Assembly: GCF_004307995.1 (NCBI RefSeq)
Contig: NZ_SIRE01000002.1
Coordinates: 417,011-481,010, forward strand
Direction of reading: 5' to 3'
Source: Paenibacillus thalictri
Lineage (GTDB): Bacteria > Bacillota > Bacilli > Paenibacillales > NBRC-103111
DNA length: 64,000 bases
Part shown: positions 53,727 through 62,740 of the stretch, in pieces
Layout of the letters: every line of letters begins with the position of its first letter
Position numbering within the stretch: the first letter of the stretch is position 1
Made by a program: the position numbers and the translations under genes
The notes under the pieces: generated by a model
The model's input: only the letters and a program-made list of their open reading frames with translations
What the model was told of the DNA's origin: nothing
Database searches by the model: none

Positions 53727-54927
53727 ACCGCTGCTTATCATACTTCTCACCGTACCGTATTTGACAGGCTGCTGGGATAGTCTTGAGCTGGATAAGCGGG
53801 CTGTCATATTGGGCATCTCCGTGGATAAAGCAACCGATAAAACAACTAGCAAAGAGAGCGAAACTTCGCATCTCAGAGGAAAATTTCCAGCCCCCGAGAA
53901 AGAATTGATCCGGGTAACCGCGCAAATCGCGCTGCCCGGTCAAATTCCGCTGGGTCCGGGAGAAGGCGGCGGTTCAACTGTACGCGGCCAAACCGTATGG
54001 CCGATCGAAGTTGTCGGACATACGATCGACGATGCGCTGATGAATTTGCAGCAGCAAATTTCTTCCCGCTTATTTTTCGGCCATTTGCGTGTCATTGTGG
54101 TGTCTGAAGCGATCGCCCGCTCAGGTTTGCAGGATCTGAACGATTATTTGCGCAGAAATCCGGAAATACGCCGGACGACCTGGATGCTGATTTCCAAAGG
54201 GGATGCCGCCAACTTCATGATAGCAACACCTAGATTGGGCAGGCTGCCGACGTTGTATTTGCTGAATACGATCGATCAGGCTACCAAGATGGGGAAATTC
54301 CCAAACGACTTTCTCGGCATTTTTTGGAGCAACGCTTCGAAAATGGGGCAGGAAGGGTACTTGCCTTACATCGAATTGGAGAAGAAAGAAAACGTCGGTA
54401 TCTCCGGCATCGCCTATTTTAAAGCCGATAAGATGGTTGGTGTGTCCAAACCGCTGGAAATTGCCGCATATATGGGAATCAAAGGAATGAATCCCGCCGG
54501 ATACCGGAGTTTTGTCAAAGTGGACGGGTTGTCCGGTACTTTCAATCTTTACGCCACCCGCCGCCAATCGAGAATCCGTGTGAGCCAGGAAAACGGACGC
54601 CCGACAATTGATATACAATCGTTTATTGAAGTGAATTTGGAAGAGAAACTGAACGAAAGCGTGCTTGTCAGTTCGCCCGATGTCTTAAGAAAAATCGAAC
54701 AAGCGGACGAGAAAGATGCTAAAAAATTTTACAGCGATGTGATCCGACAAACACAGCAATATGGAACCGATGTTTTCGGATTCGGCGAGTATGTGCGCGC
54801 AAAGCAGCCTAAATATTGGAGAGAGCATGTGCAGACGAAAGAAAAATGGCAGGAAATGTATAAGGATTTATCCGTCCATGTCGACGTAACGATCAAAATT
54901 CGCCGTATTGGCATGAAAGCACAATAA
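53695..54927 (+). CDS. Spore germinant receptor subunit C (GerKC-type lipoprotein)
   Basis: 410 residues from ATG 53695 (GTGGAGG 5 bases upstream). Lipobox LTGC with lipidated Cys27, then the GerAC domains: CWDSLELDKRAVILGISVDK and, in the C-terminal domain, GISGIAYFKADKMVG. Outer-leaflet partner of the A and B subunits. Between residues 40 and 95 there is a charged linker with a Gly-rich part (GPGEGGGSTVRG). Confidence 0.94.
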   Translation: MKSKLLTAPIKPLLIILLTVPYLTGCWDSLELDKRAVILGISVDKATDKTTSKESETSHLRGKFPAPEKELIRVTAQIALPGQIPLGPGEGGGSTVRGQTVWPIEVVGHTIDDALMNLQQQISSRLFFGHLRVIVVSEAIARSGLQDLNDYLRRNPEIRRTTWMLISKGDAANFMIATPRLGRLPTLYLLNTIDQATKMGKFPNDFLGIFWSNASKMGQEGYLPYIELEKKENVGISGIAYFKADKMVGVSKPLEIAAYMGIKGMNPAGYRSFVKVDGLSGTFNLYATRRQSRIRVSQENGRPTIDIQSFIEVNLEEKLNESVLVSSPDVLRKIEQADEKDAKKFYSDVIRQTQQYGTDVFGFGEYVRAKQPKYWREHVQTKEKWQEMYKDLSVHVDVTIKIRRIGMKAQ

Positions 54928-54950
54928 AAATGGCGGGAGGCTCAACCAAC

Positions 54951-55151
54951 ATGCCGATCACATACTCCAGCGATCTGTATTATACGATTGCCCTGTTGCT
55001 AGTCACAGGCGGCCTGATCTTCATGATCGATGTAAAATCGTATCAAACCGATGGCAATAAGAAAGAGGAGAAAGCATCTCGTTTCCTTGCCTGGTTTAAT
55101 ATTGTACTCGCCGTGTCTCTGTCGCTTGCAAGCTTGGTTTTTACTTTGTAG
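54951..55151 (+). CDS. Small two-segment membrane protein in the ger operon (CLC_0170-like)
   Basis: 66 residues with two hydrophobic segments (LYYTIALLLVTGGLIFMI and FLAWFNIVLAVSLSLASLVF) separated by a charged loop. ATG 54951 has GGGAGG 10 bases upstream and follows the C subunit by 23 bp. Such short D-type proteins follow some gerA operons and modulate receptor function; the CLC_0170 family name is a recollection, not tested. Confidence 0.72.
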   Translation: MPITYSSDLYYTIALLLVTGGLIFMIDVKSYQTDGNKKEEKASRFLAWFNIVLAVSLSLASLVFTL

Positions 55152-55213
55152 GAGAGCCGACTGCCCCATTAACAATAACCGCAGTGTAAAAAAATTTCAT
55201 ATAGAATATGACA

Positions 55214-55253
55214 AATCAAGCCGGTATTCGGAAAGTCCGAATCCGGCTTGATT
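55214..55253 (+). terminator. Stem-loop ending the ger operon
   Basis: Arms AATCAAGCCGG and CCGGCTTGATT with an inner ATTCGG/CCGAAT, 17 bp in all. No T-run follows, so termination strength is uncertain. Confidence 0.6.
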
Positions 55254-55302
55254 CATGGAATTTGATCCTTGTGGAATCTGTCCATTTTGGGGAGGCATTG
55301 TG

Positions 55303-56430
55303 CTATTTTCTTTCGTACCAGTAACCTGTGATGCCCTTTTCCAAACGCAGCAGCGCCTCCAGGTAATAATAGTCGCCCCAGATCATGTAATCGTCCGGCG
55401 CATTGTTGCCCCTTACATGGTAAGAGCCATGCATAAGCAATCCTTCAGCCTCAGATTGGCCGATCGTTGCATACTTGTTAACCAAACCTCTCATCGAGCG
55501 GTTTAAGCCGTCTTCCAGTGCAGCACGGTCGGCATCTTCCGCAGGCAGAAGCGAGAGCAATTCAAGCAGGCCGGCGGCGGCAATGGCCGAAGCCGAGCTG
55601 TCGCGGTACGTATTTTCATCTACCGGCACGTCGAAATCCCAATACACTACATCATCTTCCGGCAGACGTTCCAGGAAGAAGCGCGCAAGCCGTTTGGACG
55701 TCTCGAGATAAAGCGGATTGCGGGTGTACCGGTAGGAAAGCGCAAAACCGTAGATGCCCCAAGCTTGTCCCCGCGTCCAGGTCGAGCCGTCGCGGAAGCC
55801 TTGATGTGTGCCGCCATGCAGCGAATCCCCCGTCTCGGGATCGAAATAAAAGGTGTGATACGACGAATCGTCGCCGCGGACAAGAAACCGCCGGCTTTTG
55901 TCGGCATGAGTCACCGCTGCGTCGCGGTATTTGGCGTCCCCCGTCTGCTCGTAAGCCCAATACAGCAGCGGCAGGTTCATCATGCAGTCGATAATGATAC
56001 GGCCGCCGTTCACCGGATCCCCTTCCGGTCCCCAAGCTTGAATCAGCTGGGCATTGGGGCGCCAGCGCTTCATCAGCGCATCGGCCGCATCCAAAGTAAG
56101 CTTGCGCGCCGCTTCGTCTTTTTCGATGATCCATTGCGCTTTGGAAGAAAGCGAATAAAGGAATCCGATGTCGTGATGATCAAGCTGCTCATGTTTTGCC
56201 AGCCGCTGACGGAAGCTCTCGACCGTACGCTCGGCCGCTTCCTTAAACTGCGAATCCCCGGTATATTCATAACAAAGCCACAGGATACCGGACCAGAAGC
56301 CGTCCGTCCATTCGGTATTCGGGTTAAGCTCATATTTGCCGCCACCGCTGACATGCGGCATCAAATCGCCAAATCGGCCGATATTCTCGCGGGTGATCCG
56401 AACCGCATCTTCAATCGCTTGCTTCCACAT
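55303..56430 (-). CDS. Unsaturated glucuronyl hydrolase, GH88 family
   Basis: 375 residues from ATG 56430, with AAGGAGTG about 9 bases upstream. An alpha/alpha-barrel enzyme that removes the unsaturated uronate left by polysaccharide lyases, in the cytosol. Key acids are Asp87 (HHDIGF) and Asp148 (GRIIIDCMMNLPLLYW), which line up with Asp88 and Asp149 of the Bacillus sp. GL1 enzyme. WTDGFWSGILWL and GQAWGIYGF are family motifs. Downstream of, and probably controlled by, the LacI gene; no transporter is adjacent. Confidence 0.93.
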   Translation of the reverse strand: MWKQAIEDAVRITRENIGRFGDLMPHVSGGGKYELNPNTEWTDGFWSGILWLCYEYTGDSQFKEAAERTVESFRQRLAKHEQLDHHDIGFLYSLSSKAQWIIEKDEAARKLTLDAADALMKRWRPNAQLIQAWGPEGDPVNGGRIIIDCMMNLPLLYWAYEQTGDAKYRDAAVTHADKSRRFLVRGDDSSYHTFYFDPETGDSLHGGTHQGFRDGSTWTRGQAWGIYGFALSYRYTRNPLYLETSKRLARFFLERLPEDDVVYWDFDVPVDENTYRDSSASAIAAAGLLELLSLLPAEDADRAALEDGLNRSMRGLVNKYATIGQSEAEGLLMHGSYHVRGNNAPDDYMIWGDYYYLEALLRLEKGITGYWYERK

Positions 56431-56477
56431 ACAATAACACTCCTTATAGTTTGGGGTATGAGTTTTTTCAAAGCACA

Positions 56478-57536
56478 TTATAGAGTCGGTACATTAGCGC
56501 CGCTTGATTCCCGCTGAATCAGCTTCATCGGGATATGAATCTCCTGCCCGCCCGTATCCATCGATGCGTCCGGCATATGGAACGGCTTCTCTTCGAGCCG
56601 CTCCAGCATCTTCCCGATAGCAATGTCCGCCTGCAAATCGTAAGCAATGTCCAGCGTCGTCAACGCCGGATAACAAGCGGTGGAAAGCGGGTCGTTGTTG
56701 ATGCCCGAGATTTTCACCTGATCCGGCACGCGCAAACCACGCTTTAATGCCGCCGACATGACCGATAACGCGGCATAATCGTCGAACACTAGAATGCCGA
56801 TCGGCTGAGTTTCGTGCAGGCTGCTGCGGATCACTTCATCTACGATGCGGTCGGCCGCACAATCCGTGATGTCCAGCAGCATAACCGGAAGATCGCCGCC
56901 GTACTGTTCTACGCCTTTCTTGAAGCCGGCCAACCGCTGCCCGTTGACCTCCAGCGCTTTGCTGCGCCCGACGTAAACAAGCGATTGGCAGCCTTGCTGG
57001 ACCAGATGCCTTACAGCCTCCAAGCTGCCTCCCGCAAAATCGAGATTCACCGCGGCAAGCGCGATGTCCGCAGGCCAACCCCAGCCATTAAACAACACAA
57101 GCGGAGTGCCGTCGCTGACAACCGCTCGGGTCGATTCGTGAGACATCGCGAGGCCATGGCAGAATAAGCCGTCCACCCGGCGGGAAAGCAGCATTTCCAG
57201 ATGCCGCTTCTCCATTTCCGGCTTCATGCCTCCGGCCGAAAACACCGACATGTGATAGCCGTGCTCATTCGCCTTGCGTTCCATCTCCTCGGCAAATTGC
57301 CCATAATATCCGGTAAAGCTGGGAACAATTAAACCTAGCTCGTACGATTTCTGCCGGCTTAAATTGGCCGCCATTACGTTCCTGCGGTAACCGAGCTGCT
57401 TGGCGGTGTCTTCCACCTTACGGATCGTTTCTTCCGACATCGGCACGTTGCGGCGGTTGAGCACATTCGAAACGGTTGCAATCGAAACGCCTGCCGCTTC
57501 GGCAATGTCGACAATGGTGACGGATCGTTTGCTCAT
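56478..57536 (-). CDS. LacI-family repressor
   Basis: 352 residues from ATG 57536 (TTG 57545 also possible; the GGAGG site lies 4 bases from TTG and 13 from ATG). Helix-turn-helix VTIVDIAEAAGVSIATVSNVLN with the DNA hinge AANLSRQKS, then the sugar-binding domain. It precedes the GH88 gene by 47 bp and its own operator-like sites lie just upstream, so it likely represses both genes until a uronate is present. Confidence 0.93.
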   Translation of the reverse strand: MSKRSVTIVDIAEAAGVSIATVSNVLNRRNVPMSEETIRKVEDTAKQLGYRRNVMAANLSRQKSYELGLIVPSFTGYYGQFAEEMERKANEHGYHMSVFSAGGMKPEMEKRHLEMLLSRRVDGLFCHGLAMSHESTRAVVSDGTPLVLFNGWGWPADIALAAVNLDFAGGSLEAVRHLVQQGCQSLVYVGRSKALEVNGQRLAGFKKGVEQYGGDLPVMLLDITDCAADRIVDEVIRSSLHETQPIGILVFDDYAALSVMSAALKRGLRVPDQVKISGINNDPLSTACYPALTTLDIAYDLQADIAIGKMLERLEEKPFHMPDASMDTGGQEIHIPMKLIQRESSGANVPTL

Positions 57537-57554
57537 TTTGTTCAATACGCCTCC

Positions 57555-57597
57555 AATTTAAACGTTTAAATTGATTTTATATTGAAACGTTTAAACC
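57555..57597 (-). promoter_or_regulatory. Paired LacI-type operators
   Basis: AATTTAAACGTTTAAATT (57555-57572) is a perfect 18-bp palindrome; a second site TTGAAACGTTTAAAC is centred at 57588-57589, 25 bp away. Both have the CG centre of LacI-family operators. TATAAA on the minus strand (57582-57577) lies between them. Confidence 0.7.
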
Positions 57598-57655
57598 GTC
57601 AAGGGGGGCTGCTTGCCTGATCCCCGCTTGACGTTGCTTTGCTGCGTTATAGCAT

Positions 57656-59089
57656 TTACTGCTGAGGCATCTTTCTGGACGCCAGAAACAGTTCTTTTTC
57701 CGTTAGCGCCACGCTGCTGCCGTCGCTCAGCTTGCTGATCCGGTTGTCTTCGCCGGAGACTACATACACTTCTCCTTGACCGTCCGCGTAAAACAGCCCT
57801 TTGGCAGGAGCGCGCCATTTGTCGGCGCTGCCGTCGGATTTGAGGCGATATACTTGCTTCTCCACGTCGTCCGTTAATGCGCCGCCGGCCAGCACGACCA
57901 ACGTGCCGTCGCCCATTACCGCTAACATACTCACAACCTCCGCTCCAAGCTTTTCATTGATGGAGTGCGGAGCGCCCTCTTTATCGATCAGCCATAAACG
58001 ATGTTCCGACCAGGAGATATGATGCGGTTCGTGAAACGCATCTGCGCTGCTGACCCAAAACGTGCCGTCGCCGTTATCGACCCACCTGTACGGCGGAATG
58101 TTATCCAGCTTCGTCACTTGCCCGCCGCTAACCAGAAACGTGGCATCGCTTGCGCTGGGCACATTGGTATACAAGCTGATCAGATTGCTTTTGCCCAGCG
58201 GCAGCACATAATCCTCCGTGCGCACACCCTCTTGTTCATAAGCGTAACCGGAGCCCCATGTCTTTGCCTGCTCCAACGCGGATTGTAACGAAACCAGTTC
58301 CTTGCCGTTCCATGAGACCGTGTCGCCGGCCAGCTTTGTTTGGTTGCGCTGTACCGCAGGATCGGTTTCCACCCGTTTGACTGCTTTCCGGTTTTCCGTT
58401 TGCGGGAGGTTGCCCTCCGTCCCTTGCGCGCGCAGCGATTCCGGAGCCCCTCGGAGCGATTTATCGATCTTGAAAGTCCCGTAAATATTGGTGCCGAAAA
58501 ACAGCGATTGCCCATCGTCTCCATAAATTCCGCCTATAACATGTTTTCGGTCGCCTGCCACCAGCCCAAATCCGTCTTCTGCGCTCCATGCGGTCGCCCA
58601 GCCGAATTCCTCTTGGGCAAACCGCCACGTCAGCGGAAAATACGTAATGTTGCGGAACGACAATACAGGGTAAGGTTCGCTGGAGTTATCGATTGGTTTG
58701 CTGTTTACCGTAATCCGGTAAGCGGCGACCTCCGCTTCGTAGGGCTTATTCAGCTCGTTATTTTCGGAAGCGGGAGGTTCGTACGGCTGCGCAAACGACT
58801 GTGATTCCGGCTGCTCTTTCCTCTGGATCGAAAATCCCCTGCCCTCGCTCCAATCGATAGCCACATTTAAACGAATGCTGTTGTTCCAGGTCATCGGAAC
58901 ATAAGTAACCCCCTTGTATACGATCGGAGGATACGGTTCAAATTGGGCAATAGGCGCATACGAGTTGAGACTTACTTCGAACGGGGGAAGCGTCACTTGC
59001 ACTTTGGCCGCGGCGGCTCCCGCCGGCAATGACAAGCTCAGCAGCATCAAGGCGGCAGCCGGAACTGCCGCCAACATCCGTTTCATCAT
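57656..59089 (-). CDS. Secreted protein with stalk (copper amine oxidase N-like) repeats
   Basis: 477 residues with a signal peptide (cleavage near AGA-AA, residue 26). Two stalk-type repeats follow: residues 30-95 (SYAPIAQFEPYPPIVYKGVTYVPMTW) and 120-190 (ITVNSKPIDNSSEPYPVLSF, ITYFPLTWRF). The C-terminal half (residues 300-477) looks like a beta-propeller-type readout, with ILVVLAGG-like strands and VYVVSGEDNRI. Function unknown; such proteins are common cell-surface proteins of Paenibacillus. The ribosome site (AGAAGGG) is poorly spaced, so the start may be Met1 or Met2. Confidence 0.8.
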   Translation of the reverse strand: MMKRMLAAVPAAALMLLSLSLPAGAAAAKVQVTLPPFEVSLNSYAPIAQFEPYPPIVYKGVTYVPMTWNNSIRLNVAIDWSEGRGFSIQRKEQPESQSFAQPYEPPASENNELNKPYEAEVAAYRITVNSKPIDNSSEPYPVLSFRNITYFPLTWRFAQEEFGWATAWSAEDGFGLVAGDRKHVIGGIYGDDGQSLFFGTNIYGTFKIDKSLRGAPESLRAQGTEGNLPQTENRKAVKRVETDPAVQRNQTKLAGDTVSWNGKELVSLQSALEQAKTWGSGYAYEQEGVRTEDYVLPLGKSNLISLYTNVPSASDATFLVSGGQVTKLDNIPPYRWVDNGDGTFWVSSADAFHEPHHISWSEHRLWLIDKEGAPHSINEKLGAEVVSMLAVMGDGTLVVLAGGALTDDVEKQVYRLKSDGSADKWRAPAKGLFYADGQGEVYVVSGEDNRISKLSDGSSVALTEKELFLASRKMPQQ

Positions 59090-59184
59090 CGGAACATACA
59101 GCCCTTCTTTGTTTTTTTAAACATAAGACGCCGCCTGTTGCCAAAAAGTTGCAGCTTGACCGGATTCGCGATAGGAAACGCGGT

Positions 59185-60576
59185 TTACGGCGCCTTTTTG
59201 CCGCCAATGTATGCCCACGAAAGCCAGCAGCCGGCAAATAAAACGATGGCCGCCGCCGCAAGCGCTAGCCGCATGCCGCCCATAAGCGAGGCGCTGCCGT
59301 TCATGACCGCGCCAAACAAAGCGACGCCTAGCGTTGCTCCGAGCTGCCTGCTCGAGTTCAAAGCGCCCGACACGGTGCCTGTCTGCTCCTTGGGGACGGA
59401 AGAGATTACGGCAGCCATCAGCGACGGAATGGTGAGCGATACGCCATAACCGACCATTACTAAGCCAAGCAGCATCCATGTATACCTGGCATGTTCATCC
59501 GCGCTTAACTGCAGCAGCGTGCCAAGAGCGGCCAGACCGAACCCGGCCGTCATCGGCAGCTTCGCCCCGATCCGCCCGACCAAGCGGCCGGTAAAGATCG
59601 GGTTAACCGCCATCGGAACGGTCATCGGCAGCAAAGCAAGTCCGGCCATATAAGCGGGCAAGCCGCGGATTTGCTGAAAAAACAGCGGCAGCGCAAACAA
59701 CAAGCCCGAAAAGCCGATGTTCACCGCCATGCCGGCAAGAAGACCCGCCGATACGGTATGATTTCTGAATATGCCAAGCGGGAGCAGCGGCGCCTTGCTT
59801 TTGGCTTCAAGCGCAATAAACAAAACGGCGCAAACCGCCGCCGCGCTCAGCGCGCTTATAATCACCGGCGAATGCCAGCCGTAGGCCTGCCCTTCCATTA
59901 GAGCGAAAGATACCGCACCAATTGCAGAGATCGCGGCAAGCTGGCCGCCGAGATCAAAGTTTTTCTGTTGCTTGCGCTCCGTTTCGCGGGCAAGCCGCGA
60001 AGTTAAGGCCAGGCTGATAATCGCAAGCGGCACCTGGAGCAGGAATATGCTGCGCCAGCCGAACGCATCGACCAGCAGGCCGCCGACAACCGGCCCTGAC
60101 GCCATTGCGACGCCGGTGATCGCCGCCCATATGCCAAGCGCCCGCGCGCGTTCGGAGGGCCCGGGAAAAGCGTGCGAAAGCAAAGCAAGCGAAGCGGGCG
60201 TCAAAGCGGCTCCTCCTGCGCCAAGCAGCCCACGCATGGCGATCAGTGCGCCCAGCGACGGCGCAAAGGCCGATATGGCCGAGGCCGCCATAAACAACGC
60301 CAGGCCGCCCATATAGACGCGTTTGGCGCCCCATCTGTCGGCGAGCGCGCCCATCGACAGCAGCAGCCCGGCAAACACGATCGTATAGGCGTTAGCCACC
60401 CATTCCAGACCGGAAATGCCCCCGCCCAAATCGTCCCGGATCGCCGGAAGCGCTACGCTTAACACCGTAGTGTCCAGCAGCACCATAAAATAACCAAACG
60501 AGATACCCAGCAGCAGCAGTGTTTTCCCCCGTTTGCCAGTATGCATCGTTTGTGTCCATATCGCTTTTTCCACCAT
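59185..60576 (-). CDS. MFS exporter, DHA2-like
   Basis: 463 residues from ATG 60576, with GAGGGGA 4 bases upstream. About 14 membrane segments, motif LLDTTVLSVALPAIRDDLGGG in segment 1 and LSMGALADRWGAKRVYMGGLALF as motif A. Export of a toxic compound or drug is likely. It is divergent from the XRE/MmyB regulator 190 bp away, which is the usual arrangement for local control. Confidence 0.92.
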   Translation of the reverse strand: MVEKAIWTQTMHTGKRGKTLLLLGISFGYFMVLLDTTVLSVALPAIRDDLGGGISGLEWVANAYTIVFAGLLLSMGALADRWGAKRVYMGGLALFMAASAISAFAPSLGALIAMRGLLGAGGAALTPASLALLSHAFPGPSERARALGIWAAITGVAMASGPVVGGLLVDAFGWRSIFLLQVPLAIISLALTSRLARETERKQQKNFDLGGQLAAISAIGAVSFALMEGQAYGWHSPVIISALSAAAVCAVLFIALEAKSKAPLLPLGIFRNHTVSAGLLAGMAVNIGFSGLLFALPLFFQQIRGLPAYMAGLALLPMTVPMAVNPIFTGRLVGRIGAKLPMTAGFGLAALGTLLQLSADEHARYTWMLLGLVMVGYGVSLTIPSLMAAVISSVPKEQTGTVSGALNSSRQLGATLGVALFGAVMNGSASLMGGMRLALAAAAIVLFAGCWLSWAYIGGKKAP

Positions 60577-60765
60577 AAAATCCCCTCTCTTGTGCCCATT
60601 CGGCATGTCGCCGCAACCTTCCTCGAAAGTGTATAATGAAATATATACGAGTACGAGATGACGGTTTATCCTAGGAGCGGGACTCCTATGTTTGGCTGAA
60701 AGCGCGGCTTGCTCTCAAACTTCATACAGAGGGTTAAGGGCGATAAAGGAGAGGAGTTGCAAGCG

Positions 60766-61623
60766 ATGGAATCATCCACCCATGGGCGGCTGCAGGAGCT
60801 GGCCCAGTTTCTACGCGCGCGGCGGGCCCGCGTTACCCCTGAACAGGCCGGTCTGACGTTCAGCGGCCGTCGCCGCACGCCGGGGCTGCGGCGCGGGGAA
60901 GTGGCGCTTCTGGCGGGGATCAGCGTGGACTGGTATACATGGCTGGAGCAAGCGCGAAACATTCAGGTGTCCACGCAGGTGCTGGACAGCATCGCGCGGG
61001 CGCTGCAGCTTGACGCAAACGAGCGGAATCATTTATTTATGTTGGCGCTGCAGCAGCTGCCGGCCGATCTGACGCCGGCGGAAGGCGAAATTACCCGGAC
61101 GCTGCAAAGCTTTCTTGATCAGCAGGGGACAAGCCCCGCTTACGTTAGCGATCAGCGGCTGACGATTGTCGCCTGGAACAGATCCGCCAGCCTGATTTAC
61201 GGCAAATACGAAGAGATGACGCCGCGCGAACGCAACAGCGTCTGGCGCACGTTTACTTCGCCGTACGTCCGCCGGATGCTGCAAAGCCACTGGGAAAGCC
61301 ACGCACGGCACCGTCTGGCGCAATTTCGCGCCTGCTACGGCAAATTCGTCGGCGATCCGTGGTGGACGGAGCTTATTGAGGATTTGAGCCGGGCCAGCGC
61401 GGAATTCAGAGCATGGTGGCCGCAGCACGATGTGTTAAACGGCCCCGAAGGGCTGAAGATCAATCACCATCCGACTGCGGGACGGCTCGTATTCGAGCAA
61501 ATTTCGTTTAGCGTTATGGACCAGCCCCATCTTACGGTCACGATCAACATCCCGTCTACGGATGACGATACGGTCGCCAAGCTGCAGAAATTTCTTGTTG
61601 AAGGAACCGCCGTTACACCGTGA
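60766..61623 (+). CDS. XRE-family regulator with MmyB-like ligand domain
   Basis: 285 residues from ATG 60766, with GGAGAGGAG about 9 bases upstream. Helix-turn-helix 20-85 with RRTPGLRRGEVALLAGISVDWYTWLEQAR, then an MmyB-type PAS-like domain (RLTIVAWNRSASLIYGKYEEM, VWRTFTSPYVRRML). Relatives bind fatty acids or control a neighbouring oxidoreductase or exporter. Encoded back to back with the MFS exporter. The shared upstream region holds TATAAT at 60632-60637 and an imperfect GTATA/TATAC inverted repeat. Confidence 0.9.
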   Translation: MESSTHGRLQELAQFLRARRARVTPEQAGLTFSGRRRTPGLRRGEVALLAGISVDWYTWLEQARNIQVSTQVLDSIARALQLDANERNHLFMLALQQLPADLTPAEGEITRTLQSFLDQQGTSPAYVSDQRLTIVAWNRSASLIYGKYEEMTPRERNSVWRTFTSPYVRRMLQSHWESHARHRLAQFRACYGKFVGDPWWTELIEDLSRASAEFRAWWPQHDVLNGPEGLKINHHPTAGRLVFEQISFSVMDQPHLTVTINIPSTDDDTVAKLQKFLVEGTAVTP

Positions 61624-61660
61624 TAATGCAATTTAATCTAAACCAAGCTTGTGAAAATGA

Positions 61661-61711
61661 AAACAGCGACAGCCCGGACGCAAAATAATGAGTCCTGGGC
61701 TGTCGCTGTTT
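61661..61711. terminator. Bidirectional terminator
   Basis: Perfect 15-bp stem AAACAGCGACAGCCC/GGGCTGTCGCTGTTT between the convergent MmyB and FMN reductase genes. Confidence 0.85.
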
Positions 61712-61754
61712 ATTCATTTATTGGGTTCCCGTTTTCTTCGTTTTAAACTTTATT

Positions 61755-62312
61755 TCACGGCTTTTTTCTAATAGGTTTTAACGCGCCGCTCCAGCTTATG
61801 ACTTGATTCAGCATTTCATTTACATTGTTCAGGTGCAATTCGGCCGGTTTGAAAGTAGTGAAATTTTCAAAATCCGTAAATAGCGATAACGTTGGATGCA
61901 CCCGTACATCGGCGATCATTAATTCCCCCATAATCCCGCGTAAATGCTCAGCCGCGCGAGCCCCGCCCGTTGAGCCGTAACTTACGATGCCCGCCGCCTT
62001 GTTATTCCATGCTTCCCGAGCGGTATCCAGCGCATTTTTTAGCGCGCCGGAAATACTGTGATTGTATTCCTGAACGATAAATACGAATCCGTCCAATTCG
62101 GCCAGCTTTGCATTCCAAGCCGCAATCCCCGGCTCCGTTCCATCGGTTGTGCCTATAAACGGCAGCTGATAATCGGCAATGTCAACAATTTCATAATGGG
62201 CATCTCCACGTTGGTCAGCGATTCCTTTAACCCAGTCTCCTATTTGCGGACTCACCCGGCCTTGCCGGGTGCTGCCTAAAATGATCCCGATGTTTAACTT
62301 TTCATTTGCCAT
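61755..62312 (-). CDS. NADPH-dependent FMN reductase (flavodoxin-like)
   Basis: 185 residues. FMN phosphate loop GSTRQGRVS near the start, then FVFIVQEYNHSISGALKNAL and GSTGGARAAEHLR; matches the NADPH_dep_FMN_red fold (azo or quinone reductase type). Cytosolic detoxification of quinones or azo compounds is likely. ATG 62312 has AGGAGG 8 bases upstream. A 20-bp palindrome lies 52 bp upstream. Confidence 0.92.
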   Translation of the reverse strand: MANEKLNIGIILGSTRQGRVSPQIGDWVKGIADQRGDAHYEIVDIADYQLPFIGTTDGTEPGIAAWNAKLAELDGFVFIVQEYNHSISGALKNALDTAREAWNNKAAGIVSYGSTGGARAAEHLRGIMGELMIADVRVHPTLSLFTDFENFTTFKPAELHLNNVNEMLNQVISWSGALKPIRKKP

Positions 62313-62363
62313 AACTCATCCTCCTCGTATAGTATTTCTTAAAGATTGTTGTTGAGCCAATTT

Positions 62364-62383
62364 CCAGTACCCTAGGGTACTGG
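62364..62383. promoter_or_regulatory. 20-bp perfect palindrome upstream of the FMN reductase
   Basis: CCAGTACCCTAGGGTACTGG. GTAC half-sites with a short centre are the style of HxlR/MarR-type redox regulators that control quinone reductases. The regulator gene is not in view. Confidence 0.55.
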
Positions 62384-62489
62384 CGGCCACCTTCAAAATT
62401 TCCAATTTGATCTTTGAAAAATGAAAAATAAATGAAGATTCTTAAAAGGGACTGGACTTTTCGTGATGCTTCCAGACAATGAATCTTAG

Positions 62490-62700
62490 GGTTCATTCGG
62501 GGAAACTCTTTTTCCTCCTGTAGTTCGACTACTCTTAAAGTCTGTTTCCCTGGCACTCGTGCGGCACTTCTTACCCGCTGGCTGTTCCCTCCGGCAACCC
62601 ATGCCCGAAGATAGCAACTTCGGGGCAGCTCATGGACCGAAGTGAGTTCTCATAGGCGAGGGTGATTGATCGGCGAGCGCGCTGGGGGCATCCCGAAAAG
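62490..62700 (+). ncRNA. Candidate guide (bridge) RNA in the left end of the IS110 element
   Basis: Non-coding stretch just before the transposase with two stacked hairpins: GGGAAAC/GTTTCCC (62500-62506, 62544-62550) enclosing GTAGT/ACTAC, and CCATG/CATGG (62599-62603, 62631-62635) enclosing CCCGAAG/CTTCGGG. IS110-group elements carry such an RNA in this position. Boundaries are guesses. Confidence 0.5.
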
Positions 62701-62740
62701 TCCATTTCCCTGAATCCCTAATAGAAAGGAGGATTTCCAC

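Noticed and set aside
62302..62556. 84-codon minus-strand frame upstream of the FMN reductase
   Set aside because: Crosses the palindrome and promoter region; no start signal or homology seen.
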